The notes: generated from the sequence alone by a model not told the origin. A stretch of DNA of 64,000 bases from Cellulomonas sp. 73-145 (GCA_001898185.1 MKTI01000013.1:372001-436000), one strand, 5' to 3'. Positions 1 to 9,236 are shown, counted from the first letter of the stretch. Numbers and translations are program-made.

Positions 1-21
1 CTTCACCAGGGAGAACCCGGT

Positions 22-1143
22 ATGACCCACGACCTCGCGGCCTCCGCCCCGCTCGTCGAGCCCGTCGCACGCCCGGCCGCCCCCCTGGTGCTGCCCAACC
101 TCGCTGCGGCGATGGCGGAGGTCGAGCGGCGCCTGGACCTGGTGCTCGACGAGGCGCTGCGCCGTTCCGCCGTGCACGGGCCGCACTACGAGCAGCTGTG
201 GCGCGCGGTGCGCACCATGACGCAGGGCGGCAAGCGGCTGCGGCCCCGCCTGCTGCTCGCGACGTTCCTGCACCTGGGCGGCACCCGGCTGGAGCCGGCC
301 GTCGAGCTGGCCGTCGCGGTGGAGCTGCTGCACACGGCCCTGCTGGTGCACGACGACGTAATCGACGGCGACGTGGAGCGGCGCGGCGTGCTGAACGTGG
401 TCGGTGCGTTCGAGCAGGCCGCCCGTGCCGAGGGGCTGCCCGAGCACCCCGCCCGCCGCTGGGGCGAGCAGGCGGCGCTGCTCGCCGGCGACCTGCTGCT
501 GACGTCGGCCCTGCGGATCACCGCCCGGCTCGAGCTCGACCACGCCCGCCGCACGGCCCTGGTCGAGCTGGTGGACGAGAGCGTCTACCGCGCCGCCGCG
601 GGCGAGCTCGCCGACGTGACCTACGCCGCCGGGCTCGCCACCCCGGCGCCGTCGGACATCCGCCGCCTGATGGCCGACAAGACCGCCCACTACTCCCTCG
701 AGCTGCCGCTGCGCGCCGCCGCGCTGCTGGCCGGCGCCCCGGACTGGCTCGGCGACCGCCTCGGCGCGATCGGGCACCGTCTGGGCCTGGTGTTCCAGAT
801 GCGCGACGACCTGCTCGGCGTGTTCGGCAGCGCGGCCGAGACCGGCAAGAGCTGCTCGAACGACCTGCGGGAGGGCAAGCAGACCCTGCTGGTGGCGTAC
901 GCGCGCGGCACCGCGGAGTGGTCGGCGGCAGCGCACCTGTTCGGCCGGGAGGACCTGGACGAGGTGGGCGCGGAGGTGCTGCGCGGCGCGCTCGAGGCGT
1001 CCGGGGCGCGGGCACGGCTGGAGCAGGAGGTCCACGACGAGCGGGACGCCGCGCTCACGCTGATCGCCGGCGCCGACCTGCCGGCCGCCCTGGCCCGGCT
1101 GCTCGCCGCCGAGGCGGAGCGCGCGGCGGAGCGACGCTCATGA
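22..1143 (+). CDS. crtE: Geranylgeranyl diphosphate synthase
   Basis: This trans-isoprenyl diphosphate synthase (373 aa) should extend farnesyl diphosphate with IPP to C20 GGPP, the precursor of phytoene. The first aspartate-rich motif is DDVID at residues 111-115, and the second is RDDLLG near residue 261. Between them are the GDLLLTSA and KTAHYS segments typical of polyprenyl synthases. It is the first gene of a seven-gene operon, and its TGA overlaps the ATG of crtB. The ATG at 22 follows a GGGAG-type ribosome site. Only 21 nt of upstream sequence is in the window, so the promoter and any earlier operon gene (for example idi) cannot be seen. The family is certain. The C20 product is inferred from the carotenoid context. 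Confidence 0.93.
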   Translation: MTHDLAASAPLVEPVARPAAPLVLPNLAAAMAEVERRLDLVLDEALRRSAVHGPHYEQLWRAVRTMTQGGKRLRPRLLLATFLHLGGTRLEPAVELAVAVELLHTALLVHDDVIDGDVERRGVLNVVGAFEQAARAEGLPEHPARRWGEQAALLAGDLLLTSALRITARLELDHARRTALVELVDESVYRAAAGELADVTYAAGLATPAPSDIRRLMADKTAHYSLELPLRAAALLAGAPDWLGDRLGAIGHRLGLVFQMRDDLLGVFGSAAETGKSCSNDLREGKQTLLVAYARGTAEWSAAAHLFGREDLDEVGAEVLRGALEASGARARLEQEVHDERDAALTLIAGADLPAALARLLAAEAERAAERRS

Positions 1144-2027
1144 GCCGCCAGACGGGTCTGGCGCTGTACGACGGCACCGCGCGCGTAGCCGCGGCACCGG
1201 TGATCCGCCGGTACTCCACGTCGTTCCGGCTGGCGACCAGCCTGTTCCCCCGCCGGTGCCGGGCGGCGATCGCCTCGATCTACGCGCTGGTGCGGATCGC
1301 CGACGAGATCGTGGACGGCACCGCGGCCGAGGCGGGGCTGGACCGGGCGGCGCGGGCTGCGGTGCTGGACGAGCTGGAGCGCGAGACGGAACGCGCGGTG
1401 GCGACGGGGTTCAGCGCGAACCTGGTGGTGCACGCCTTCGCGGCGGTGGCTCGCGAGGCCGCCATCGAGCCCGCGCTGACCAGGGCGTTCTTCGCCTCCA
1501 TGCGGCGCGACCTGGACGACGTGGCCTTCGACGAGGCCGAGTACCGGACGTACGTGCACGGGTCTGCCGAGGTGGTCGGGCTGATGTGCCTGCGGGTGTT
1601 CCTGGCCGGCCGGCCGGTGGCGCCGGAGGTCGCGGCCCGGCTGGACGAGGGCGCCGCCCGGCTGGGGGCTGCCTTCCAGAAGGTGAACTTCCTGCGGGAC
1701 GTGGCGCACGACCGCGGGCAGCTGGGTCGGTCGTACCTGCCCGGGGTGTCGGCCTCCGGCCTGACGGACGAGGAGAAGACGGCGGTGGTCGACGACATCC
1801 GGGCCGACCTGCGGGCAGCCCGCGCCGCCGTCCGGCACCTGCCCGGCGACTGCCGCCGCCCCGTGCTGGTGGCGACCGCCCTGTTCGGCGAGCTGCTGCG
1901 TCGCCTCGAGCGGACGCCGGCCTCCCGCCTGGCCAGCACCCGGGTGTCGGTGCCGGCGCCCGTCAAGCTCGCGCTCGCCGTGCGGTGGACGCTCGCGCCC
2001 TCGCTGAGCACCGGGGCGCTGTCATGA
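1140..2027 (+). CDS. crtB: Phytoene synthase
   Basis: This squalene/phytoene synthase family enzyme (295 aa) condenses two GGPP to phytoene. The two Mg-binding aspartate motifs are visible: ADEIVDG in the N-terminal third and DVAHDRGQLGRSYLP around residue 190. The N-terminal STSFRLATSLFP region is also typical. The ATG lies inside the crtE stop (ATGA), which indicates translational coupling, and its own stop overlaps the crtI start in the same way. Length matches bacterial CrtB. Confidence 0.93.
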   Translation: MSRQTGLALYDGTARVAAAPVIRRYSTSFRLATSLFPRRCRAAIASIYALVRIADEIVDGTAAEAGLDRAARAAVLDELERETERAVATGFSANLVVHAFAAVAREAAIEPALTRAFFASMRRDLDDVAFDEAEYRTYVHGSAEVVGLMCLRVFLAGRPVAPEVAARLDEGAARLGAAFQKVNFLRDVAHDRGQLGRSYLPGVSASGLTDEEKTAVVDDIRADLRAARAAVRHLPGDCRRPVLVATALFGELLRRLERTPASRLASTRVSVPAPVKLALAVRWTLAPSLSTGALS

Positions 2028-3589
2028 GCCGCCCGCTGGACACCGTCGTGATCGGCGGCGGCGTGTCGGGGCTCGCCACGGCCGCGCTGCTCGCGGCCGA
2101 CGGGCACCAGGTGACGCTGCTCGAGGCGCAGCCGCAGCTCGGTGGCCGCGCCGGCTCGTGGGAGTCCGGCGGGTTCCGGTTCGACACCGGACCGTCCTGG
2201 TACCTGATGCCTGAGGTGTTCGACCACTTCTACCGGCTGATGGGCACCTCCGCCGACGAGCAGCTGACCCTGCGCCGCCTCGACCCCGGCTACCGGGCGT
2301 ACTTCGAGGGCGACCGGGAGCCGTACGACCTGCCGGCTGGCGGCCCCGCGGCCCGCGCGGCGCTGAAGGCCCTCGACCCCGAGTCGGCGGACCGGCTGGA
2401 CGCCTACTTCGACTCGGCGGCGGAGACGTACCACCTGGCGCTGGAGAAGTTCCTCTACAGCTCGTTCGACTCGGTCGCGCCGTTCCTCGACCCGGCCCTG
2501 CTGTCCCGGCTCCCCCGGCTGGCCCGCCTGCTGACCCGGTCGCTGGACGCCGAGATCCGCACCCGCACCGGTGACTCCCGGCTCCGGCGCCTGCTCGGCT
2601 ACCCCGCGGTGTTCCTCGGCGGCTCTCCGATGCGGGTGCCGAGCATGTACCACCTGATGAGCCACCTCGACGTGAACGACGACGTCCGGTACCCCGACGG
2701 TGGTTTCGCCCGCGTGATCCAGACGATCGCCGACCTGGCGGCCGGCGCCGGTGCGCGCCTGGTCACGGGCGCGACGGTGACCCGCATCCTGGTCAAGGAG
2801 GGCGCCGTGCGCGGCGTCCTCTACCGCGACCCCCTCGGCGTGGAGCACCGGGTGGAGGCGGAGCTCGTCGTCTCCGGTGCCGACCTGCACCACACCGAGA
2901 CGGCTCTGCTCGACGCGCCGCACCGGGACCACGACGAGCGCTGGTGGCGCCGCCGCGACCCGGGGCCCGGTGCCGTGCTGGCGATGCTCGGGGTCCGCGG
3001 AGCGCTGCCGCAGCTGGCGCACCACACCCTGCTGCTCGCCGACGACTGGGACGGCGGCTTCGCGGCCCTGACCCGCGGTCGCGGGCTGCCGTCGACGCCG
3101 TCGATCTACATCGGCAAGCCCAGCGCCACCGACCCGACGGTCGCACCGGCGGACCACGAGAACCTGTTCGTGCTGGTGCCCGTCCCGGCCGAGCCGGGGA
3201 TCGGGCACGGCGGCATCGAGCGTGGCGGGGACGGGCCGGTGGAGGCGTTCGTCGACCGGACGATCGAGCAGATCGCGGGCTGGACGGGGGTGGACGACCT
3301 GGCCGACCGGGTGGTGGTGCGGCGCACCGTCGCCCCCGGCGACTTCGCCACCGACCTGCGGTCGTGGTCCGGCAGCGCCCTCGGCCCGGCGCACACGCTG
3401 CGGCAGAGCGCCTTCCTCCGGGCGCCGAACGCGTCCCGTCGGGTGCGGGGCCTGCTGCACGCCGGCGGCAGCACCATCCCGGGCATCGGCGTGCCGATGT
3501 GCCTGATCAGCGCCGAGCTGGTGGCCAAGCGGGTGCGTGGCGACCGGACGGCGGCACCGCTGCCGGTGCCGGTGCGGGTGCCGGTATGA
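2024..3589 (+). CDS. crtI: Phytoene desaturase
   Basis: This FAD-dependent CrtI-type desaturase (521 aa) converts phytoene to lycopene. The N-terminus carries the dinucleotide-binding motif VVIGGGVSGLATAALLAADG, followed by LLEAQPQLGGRAGSW. The C-terminus carries the family signature GLLHAGGSTIPGIGVPM with the ISAELVAKRV tail. The ATG overlaps the crtB stop, and the TGA overlaps the next start. Four desaturation steps to lycopene are inferred because a lycopene elongase and cyclase subunits follow. Confidence 0.93.
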   Translation: MSRPLDTVVIGGGVSGLATAALLAADGHQVTLLEAQPQLGGRAGSWESGGFRFDTGPSWYLMPEVFDHFYRLMGTSADEQLTLRRLDPGYRAYFEGDREPYDLPAGGPAARAALKALDPESADRLDAYFDSAAETYHLALEKFLYSSFDSVAPFLDPALLSRLPRLARLLTRSLDAEIRTRTGDSRLRRLLGYPAVFLGGSPMRVPSMYHLMSHLDVNDDVRYPDGGFARVIQTIADLAAGAGARLVTGATVTRILVKEGAVRGVLYRDPLGVEHRVEAELVVSGADLHHTETALLDAPHRDHDERWWRRRDPGPGAVLAMLGVRGALPQLAHHTLLLADDWDGGFAALTRGRGLPSTPSIYIGKPSATDPTVAPADHENLFVLVPVPAEPGIGHGGIERGGDGPVEAFVDRTIEQIAGWTGVDDLADRVVVRRTVAPGDFATDLRSWSGSALGPAHTLRQSAFLRAPNASRRVRGLLHAGGSTIPGIGVPMCLISAELVAKRVRGDRTAAPLPVPVRVPV

Positions 3590-3951
3590 GGTTCGCCTAT
3601 CTCGGGGCGCTGCTCGTCTCCGCCGGCGGGCTGGCGCTGCTGGACCGGCGGTGGCGGCTGCTGCTCTGGGAGGACGTGCGCCGAGCGGTGATCGTCCTGG
3701 TCAGCGGGGTCCTGGTGCTGCTGGGAGCCGACCTGGTCGGCATCGCCAACGGCCTGTTCTTCCGGGCGCCGACGCGCGTGATGACCGGCGTGCTGCTGGC
3801 TCCGGAGCTGCCGGTGGAGGAGCCGGTGTTCCTGGCGTTCCTCTGCTACCTGACGATGCTCCTGGTCCGGGGTGCGGAGCGGGTGCTGGCCCGCCGCACC
3901 TCGTCCGACGCGCGACCGGTCGCCCTGCCCGCGGCGGGGGCCCGACGATGA
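3586..3951 (+). CDS. crtYe: Heterodimeric carotenoid cyclase, first subunit (CrtYe/CrtYg type)
   Basis: This small integral membrane protein (121 aa) has about three hydrophobic segments. It contains the motif ELPVEEPVFL (residues about 69-78), the PxE(E/D) pair conserved in CrtYc/d and CrtYe/f-type cyclases. These enzymes work as heterodimers and cyclise the ends of linear C40/C50 carotenoids. The neighbouring lycopene elongase gene argues for a C50 substrate such as flavuxanthin. Ring type (beta, gamma or epsilon) cannot be read from sequence alone. Start and stop overlap both neighbours by 4 nt. Confidence 0.85.
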   Translation: MRFAYLGALLVSAGGLALLDRRWRLLLWEDVRRAVIVLVSGVLVLLGADLVGIANGLFFRAPTRVMTGVLLAPELPVEEPVFLAFLCYLTMLLVRGAERVLARRTSSDARPVALPAAGARR

Positions 3952-4271
3952 CGTACCCGCAGCTGGCCGTCGGCCTGATCGTGCTCGCGCTCGTCGTCCG
4001 GGGCGCGGCGCAGGTGCTCGCCCGACGACGGGGTCACCGGCTCCCGCTCGCACCCACCGTCGCCGCCGCGGTGGCAGTGGTCGCGCTGACCGCCGTCTTC
4101 GACAACGTCATGCTGGCCGCCGGCGTCGACGACTACTCCCGCGCCCACGCGTCGGGCCTGACGCTCGGCCGCGCGCCGATCGAGGACTTCTCCTACCCGC
4201 TCGCCGCCGCCGTGCTGCTGCCGGCCGTGTGGGAGCTGACCCGCAGGGGGCACCGTGCTGACCACCCGTAG
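3948..4271 (+). CDS. crtYf: Heterodimeric carotenoid cyclase, second subunit (CrtYf/CrtYh type)
   Basis: This is the partner of the preceding subunit (107 aa, about three membrane segments). It carries APIEDFSYPL (residues about 80-89), the PxED variant of the cyclase motif. The VFDNVMLAAGVDDY segment resembles other members of the family. The gene starts at an ATG inside the previous stop. Its 3' end runs 17 nt past the GTG start of the prenyltransferase, so all three products are probably made in fixed ratio. Confidence 0.85.
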   Translation: MTYPQLAVGLIVLALVVRGAAQVLARRRGHRLPLAPTVAAAVAVVALTAVFDNVMLAAGVDDYSRAHASGLTLGRAPIEDFSYPLAAAVLLPAVWELTRRGHRADHP

Positions 4272-5145
4272 ACCGCTGCTGCCACCCCTGGCCACGCGGC
4301 TGCTCGCCGCCTCCCGGCCGCTGAGCTGGGTGAACACCGCCTACCCCTTCGGGGCGGCCTACCTGCTGGCGGGCGGGCACGTGGACGCCGCCTGGGTGAT
4401 CGGCACGCTGTTCTTCCTGGTGCCGTACAACCTGGCGATGTACGGGATCAACGACGTGTTCGACTACGCGTCCGACGCGGCGAACCCCCGCAAGGGCGGT
4501 GTCGAGGGGGCGCTGCTCGAGCCGCGCGTGCACCGGGCGACGCTGGTGGCGGCCGTGGTGACGTGCGTGCCGTTCGTCGTCGCGCTGGTGGTGCTGGGGC
4601 GGCCGGCGTCGTGGGCGGTGCTCGCCGTGTCGCTGTTCGCCGTCGCCGCGTACTCGGTGCCGGGGCTGCGGTTCAAGGAGCGGCCGGTGCTGGACTCGCT
4701 GACGTCGAGCACCCACTTCACCAGCCCGGCGGTCTACGGCCTGGTGCTGGCGGGCGGCGCGTGGAGCCGCCCGGCGGTGGTGGCCCTGGTGGCCTTCTTC
4801 CTGTGGGGCGTCGCGGCGCAGGCGTTCGGCGCGGTGCAGGACGTGGTGCCGGACCGCGAGGCCGGCATCGGGTCGGTGGCCACCGTGCTCGGTGCGGCCC
4901 GGACGGTCCGGCTGTCGCTGACGCTGTGGGCGGCCGCCGGGGCGCTGCTGCTGCTCGAGCCCTTCCCGGGGGTGCTGGCCGCGCCGCTGGTGATCCCGTA
5001 CCTGGCGCTGGCGTGGCCGTTCCGCTCGGTTCCCGACGCCCAGTCCGGCACCGCGAACCGTGGCTGGCGGCGGTTCCTGCTGGTGAACTACCTGGTGGGG
5101 TTCGCGGTCACCCTGATCCTCATCGCGATCGGGATGAACCGATGA
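4255..5145 (+). CDS. crtEb: Lycopene elongase, UbiA-family prenyltransferase
   Basis: This integral membrane UbiA prenyltransferase (296 aa, about 8-9 helices) adds DMAPP to lycopene ends, giving C45/C50 carotenoids. The first motif is NDVFDYASDAANPRKGG (NDxxDxxxD), and the second is DVVPDREAGIGSVATVLG. The position next to heterodimeric cyclase genes matches crtEb of Corynebacterium and crtE2 of Micrococcus. Start is GTG at 4255, chosen because translation continues through SRPLSWVNTAYPFGAAYLLAGG, the usual N-terminus of this clade. The stop overlaps the next ATG. Confidence 0.88.
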   Translation: MLTTRRPLLPPLATRLLAASRPLSWVNTAYPFGAAYLLAGGHVDAAWVIGTLFFLVPYNLAMYGINDVFDYASDAANPRKGGVEGALLEPRVHRATLVAAVVTCVPFVVALVVLGRPASWAVLAVSLFAVAAYSVPGLRFKERPVLDSLTSSTHFTSPAVYGLVLAGGAWSRPAVVALVAFFLWGVAAQAFGAVQDVVPDREAGIGSVATVLGAARTVRLSLTLWAAAGALLLLEPFPGVLAAPLVIPYLALAWPFRSVPDAQSGTANRGWRRFLLVNYLVGFAVTLILIAIGMNR

Positions 5146-7391
5146 CCCGCGCCCGCACGTCGACCCCGCCACCGAGCTCGACCCCACCGTCCGGCCCCGC
5201 GACCCGATCGGGCGCCCAGGGCATCACCGAGGAGTCCCGCATGACGTCCGCCCGCACCACCGGTCCTGGCCCGGGCACCCGCACGCTGCGCATCGTGCTG
5301 CCGGCGGTGCTGGTGCTGGTGTGGCTGGCCGTCGGCGGCATCGGCGGGCCGTACTTCGGCCGGATCGCCGAGGTGTCGTCCAACGAGCCGACGGCGTACC
5401 TGCCGACCAGCGCGCAGGCGACCCGCGTGCAGGAGCGGCTGCCGCAGTTCCTCGGCGGCGACACGATCCCGGCGGTGGTGCTGGTCACCGCGGGCTCGCC
5501 GCTGACCGACGCGCAGAAGACGCAGCTCGCCACCGTGCCGAAGGCCCTGGCCGGCATCCAGGGCGTGTCGGGCCAGCCGAGCCCCCCGATCGTGTCGCAG
5601 GACGGCACCGCGGCCCAGCTGTTCGTCCCGGTCAAGGCGTCCGCCGCGGTGGCGGACACCGTCGCCGCCATGCGGTCGGCGCTCCCCGGGCTAGTGCCGT
5701 CCGGCACCACCGCTTACGTCACGGGACCCGCGGGGTTCACCGGCGACCTGGTGACGGCGTTCGGCGGGATCGACGGCATCCTGCTGCTCGTCGCCGTGGC
5801 AGCCGTGCTCGTGATCCTCGTGGTGGTGTACCGGTCGCCACTGCTCCCGCTGGTGGTGCTGCTGACCAGCACGTTCGCGCTGACGGCCGCCCTGTTCACC
5901 GTGTGGTGGATCGCCAAGGCCGGGGTCTTCCCACTCAGCGGCCAGACCCAGGGCATCCTGTTCATCCTGGTGATCGGCGCCGCCACGGACTACTCGCTGC
6001 TGTACGTGTCCCGGTACCGCGAGGCGCTGCGCGCGCACCAGCACCGGTGGGACGCGACGCGCGCGGCGCTGCGCGGCTCGTTCGAGCCGATCCTCGCCTC
6101 CGGCGGCACAGTGATCGCCGGGCTGCTGATGCTGCTGCTGTCCGACCTGCAGTCGAACCGGGCGCTGGGTCCGATCGCCGCCGTCGGCATCGTCTTCGCG
6201 ATGCTCGCCGCGCTCACCCTGCTGCCGTCGCTGCTCCTGCTGCTGGGCCGGGCCGCGTTCTGGCCGCGCCGCCCGCGGTACGCGCCCGACGCGGCCGGCG
6301 CCGACCCCGTGCCGACGCGTGGCCTGTGGGCACGGGTCCCGCGGTTCGTGGTCCGGCGCGCCCGGCCGGTGTGGGTGGTCGGCGTGGTGGTGCTGCTGGC
6401 CGCGAGCGCCGGGGTGCTGCAGCTGCGGGCGTCCGGCGTGCCGTCAAGCGACCTGGTGCTGGGGCACTCGGAGGCGCGCACCGGTCAGCAGGAGCTCGCG
6501 CAGCACTTCCCGGGCGGCTCCGGCAGCCCGGTGCAGGTGATCGTGGCCGCGGACCGGCTGCAGCAGACCGCGACGACGCTGCTCGGCACGGCCGGGGTGC
6601 AGGGCGTCGCCGTCGTCAGTGCCGCATCCCCGAGCGGCGAGGCACCGGTCACTGCGGAGGGCGTGCAGCCGGTGATCCCCGGCACCCCGGCCCCCGCGCC
6701 GACCGTGGCGAACGGTGACGTGCTGCTGCAGGCGACGCTGACCGACGCCCCCGACTCGGCCGCCGCGGAGCACACCGTCCGCGAGCTGCGCACCGCCCTC
6801 GGCTCGAGCGCTCTGGTCGGCGGCGCGACGGCCACCGCGGTCGACTCCGACGACGCCTCCGTGCACGACCGGAACCTGATCATCCCGCTCGTCCTGGTGG
6901 TGATCCTGGTGATCCTGGTGCTGCTGCTGCGGGCCGTCGTCGCCCCGTTGCTGCTGGTCGGCACCGTGGTGCTCTCGTTCGGCGCGACCCTCGGCGTCTC
7001 GGCGCTCGTGTTCAACCACGTGCTGAACCTGCCCGGCGCCGACCCCGCCGTGCCGCTGTTCGGGTTCGTCTTCCTGGTCGCGCTCGGCATCGACTACAAC
7101 ATCTTCCTCATGACCCGCGTGCGGGAGGAGGCGCTGCACGCCGGCGCCCGCACGGGCATGACCCGCGGGCTGGCGATCACCGGCGGGGTGATCACCTCCG
7201 CCGGCGTGGTGCTGGCCGCCACGTTCGCCGCGCTGGCGGTGATCCCCATCCTGTTCCTGCTGCAGCTGGCGTTCATCGTGGCGTTCGGCGTGCTGCTGGA
7301 CACCGTGCTGGTGCGGTCGCTGCTGGTGCCGGCGCTCGGCCAGGAGCTGGGCCGGTCGATGTGGTGGCCGTCGCGCCGCATCACGGCCTGA
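5142..7391 (+). CDS. MMPL/RND-family transporter of the carotenoid operon
   Basis: This large membrane protein (749 aa from this start) has the two-fold MMPL layout. Each half is one N-terminal helix, an extracytoplasmic domain and five further helices. Helix-rich blocks surround ATDYSLLYVSRYREALR in the first half and ALGIDYNIFLMTRVREEAL in the second, the usual TM4 proton-relay regions. C50 carotenoid clusters of Corynebacterium also carry an MMPL gene, so a link to pigment or lipid placement is likely, but the substrate is unknown. ATG 5142 overlaps the crtEb stop like all other junctions here. ATG 5241 is an alternative with a better GAGGAG ribosome site, and would remove a 33-residue Pro/Ser/Thr-rich leader. 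Confidence 0.85.
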   Translation: MTRARTSTPPPSSTPPSGPATRSGAQGITEESRMTSARTTGPGPGTRTLRIVLPAVLVLVWLAVGGIGGPYFGRIAEVSSNEPTAYLPTSAQATRVQERLPQFLGGDTIPAVVLVTAGSPLTDAQKTQLATVPKALAGIQGVSGQPSPPIVSQDGTAAQLFVPVKASAAVADTVAAMRSALPGLVPSGTTAYVTGPAGFTGDLVTAFGGIDGILLLVAVAAVLVILVVVYRSPLLPLVVLLTSTFALTAALFTVWWIAKAGVFPLSGQTQGILFILVIGAATDYSLLYVSRYREALRAHQHRWDATRAALRGSFEPILASGGTVIAGLLMLLLSDLQSNRALGPIAAVGIVFAMLAALTLLPSLLLLLGRAAFWPRRPRYAPDAAGADPVPTRGLWARVPRFVVRRARPVWVVGVVVLLAASAGVLQLRASGVPSSDLVLGHSEARTGQQELAQHFPGGSGSPVQVIVAADRLQQTATTLLGTAGVQGVAVVSAASPSGEAPVTAEGVQPVIPGTPAPAPTVANGDVLLQATLTDAPDSAAAEHTVRELRTALGSSALVGGATATAVDSDDASVHDRNLIIPLVLVVILVILVLLLRAVVAPLLLVGTVVLSFGATLGVSALVFNHVLNLPGADPAVPLFGFVFLVALGIDYNIFLMTRVREEALHAGARTGMTRGLAITGGVITSAGVVLAATFAALAVIPILFLLQLAFIVAFGVLLDTVLVRSLLVPALGQELGRSMWWPSRRITA

Positions 7392-7499
7392 CCGCACCGT
7401 CGCGCAGCCTCGCGGCAGCGGGTCGGCGTGCGCCGCGCCCGCCGCCGCGCAAGCCTGGTCCCGCAACGGGCAACCAGGTCGATCCGGGCGGTGAGGCGA

Positions 7500-9170
7500 G
7501 TGGCACGCGCGCACGACGAAGCCGAGCAGCGGCTCGGCCGGTACCGCTCGAAGCGTCACTTCGACCGGACGCCTGAGCCGTCGGGCGACCCCGGCCCCGA
7601 CGCGACGGCTGACGCGGCACCTGACGCGACGCCGGCGTCCGCACCCCCGGCCGCCGACTCGTCGAGCGCCCGCCGCTTCGTCGTCCAGCGGCACCGCGCC
7701 CGCCGGCTGCACTACGACTTCCGTCTCGAGATGGACGGCGTGCTGGCCAGCTGGGCGGTGCCCAAGGGACCCACCCTCGACCCGGGAGTCCGGCGGATGG
7801 CCGTGCACGTCGAGGACCACCCGATGGAGTACGAGCACTTCGAGGGTGTGATCCCGGCCGGCCAGTACGGCGGTGGCGACGTGATCGTGTGGGACGCAGG
7901 CACCTGGGAGCCGAACCCCGACGAGGACCCGGTGGCGGCCGTGGCCGCCGGTGAGCTGCACGCCACGCTGCACGGCGAGCGGCTGAAGGGCCGGTTCGTG
8001 CTGGTCCGCACCGGCGACGCCGACGCGGGCGGCAAGGAGCAGTGGCTGCTGCTGCACAAGCACGACGAGTTCGCGTCCGACGGCTGGGACGCGGAGGACC
8101 ACCCGACCTCCGTGCTGTCTGGCCGGACCAACGACGAGGTCGCCGCCGACCCGGACCGCCTGTGGCGCTCCGGCGTCCCCGCCGCGCAGGCCGAGGTGGA
8201 CCTGCGCACCGTCGACCTGTCCCACCCCACCGCCGACGAGCTCGCCGAGCTCGACGCCCTCGGCACCGGCGGCACCTGGCACGTCCACGGCCGCGCACTG
8301 AAGGTCACCAACCTCGACAAGGTGCTGTTCCCCGCGCGGCCGGGCGAGCAACCGGTGACCAAGCGCGACCTGCTGCGCTACGCCGCCCGGATCGGCCCGG
8401 TGGTGCTCCCCTACCTCACCGGCCGGCCGCTCAACCTGCACCGCTACCCTCAGGGTGCCGACAAGCCGGGCTTCTGGCACAAGCAGCTGCCGGATCACGC
8501 CCCGGACTGGCTCACCCGCTGGGACAACCCCGAGGCCGACGACGACGAGACGACGACGTACCTGGTGGTCGACGAGCCCGCGGCGCTGGTGTGGGCCGCC
8601 AACTTCGGCGGCCTCGAGTGGCACGCCTGGACCTCGACCACCGAGCACCCGCACCTGCCGTCGTACGCGATGGTCGACCTGGACCCCGGCACGTCCACGC
8701 GCTGGGAGGACCTGCTGGCGATGGCTCGCCTGCACCGGGACGCGTTCGCCCACCTCAAGGTGCGCGCCTACCCCAAGCTGACCGGCCGCCGCGGCATCCA
8801 GGTGTGGATCCCGATCGCCGAGGGCCCGACGTTCGACGAGACCCGCGACTGGGTGGAACGGGTGTCCCGCACGGTCGGCGCGGTGGTCCCCGACCTGGTC
8901 AGCTGGCGGTGGGAGGTCCGCGAGCGCGGCGGCAAGGCTCGCCTGGACTACACCCAGAACGCGATCAACAAGACCCTGGTCGCGCCCTACAGCCCGCGGC
9001 CCGCAGCCGGTGCGCCGGTGTCGACGCCGATCACCTGGGACGAGCTCGACGAGGACTGGCTGCGCCCCGACGCGTTCACCGTCCGCACGGTGCTCGACCG
9101 GATCGCCGAGCGCGGCGACCCGTTCCGCGGCGTCCTGCTCCACGACCAGACGCTGCCGCGGCTGGGCTAG
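7500..9170 (+). CDS. ligD: LigD-like 3'-phosphoesterase plus primase-polymerase, no ligase domain
   Basis: This protein (556 aa) has two of the three LigD modules. Residues about 60-215 form the 3'-phosphoesterase domain: HRARRLHYDFRLEMDG, SWAVPKGP, MAVHVEDHPMEYEHFEG and IPAGQYGGGDV. Residues about 255-550 form the archaeo-eukaryotic-primase polymerase: LTNLDKVLFP-like start, LHRYPQG, the catalytic MVDLDPG, KLTGRRGIQVWIP, and DYTQNAINKTLVAPYS. It should process and fill DNA ends in Ku-dependent end joining. No ATP-ligase module and no ku gene are in the window. GTG 7500 (VARAHDEAEQRLGRYRSKR) is chosen because GTGAGG precedes it. GTG 7491 and 7428 are in frame upstream. Confidence 0.85.
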   Translation: MARAHDEAEQRLGRYRSKRHFDRTPEPSGDPGPDATADAAPDATPASAPPAADSSSARRFVVQRHRARRLHYDFRLEMDGVLASWAVPKGPTLDPGVRRMAVHVEDHPMEYEHFEGVIPAGQYGGGDVIVWDAGTWEPNPDEDPVAAVAAGELHATLHGERLKGRFVLVRTGDADAGGKEQWLLLHKHDEFASDGWDAEDHPTSVLSGRTNDEVAADPDRLWRSGVPAAQAEVDLRTVDLSHPTADELAELDALGTGGTWHVHGRALKVTNLDKVLFPARPGEQPVTKRDLLRYAARIGPVVLPYLTGRPLNLHRYPQGADKPGFWHKQLPDHAPDWLTRWDNPEADDDETTTYLVVDEPAALVWAANFGGLEWHAWTSTTEHPHLPSYAMVDLDPGTSTRWEDLLAMARLHRDAFAHLKVRAYPKLTGRRGIQVWIPIAEGPTFDETRDWVERVSRTVGAVVPDLVSWRWEVRERGGKARLDYTQNAINKTLVAPYSPRPAAGAPVSTPITWDELDEDWLRPDAFTVRTVLDRIAERGDPFRGVLLHDQTLPRLG

Positions 9171-9224
9171 TCCGGGCGGCGCCCCGCGCGGGCTCTGCCC
9201 GTCGAGATCCGGACGGCACGGACG

Positions 9225-9230
9225 TAGCCT
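9225..9230 (+). promoter_or_regulatory. Predicted -10 box, leaderless start
   Basis: TAGCCT ends 6 nt before the ATG at 9237. There is no Shine-Dalgarno sequence, so the transcript probably begins at the start codon. A weak -35 (TCGAGA, 17 nt upstream) is present. Confidence 0.5.
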
Positions 9231-9236
9231 CCCGTC

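Noticed and set aside
198..2027. Long + frame 609-aa reading overlapping crtE and crtB
   Set aside because: Only its 3' half, from 1140, is a real protein (CrtB). The 5' part is Arg/Gly-rich shadow of crtE.
1280..3460. 726-aa minus-strand open frame
   Set aside because: Antisense to crtB/crtI with His/Gln/Arg-rich composition. A usual high-GC shadow.
6444..9143. 899-aa minus-strand open frame across MMPL and ligD
   Set aside because: Low-complexity Arg/Gly/His translation opposite two well-supported genes.
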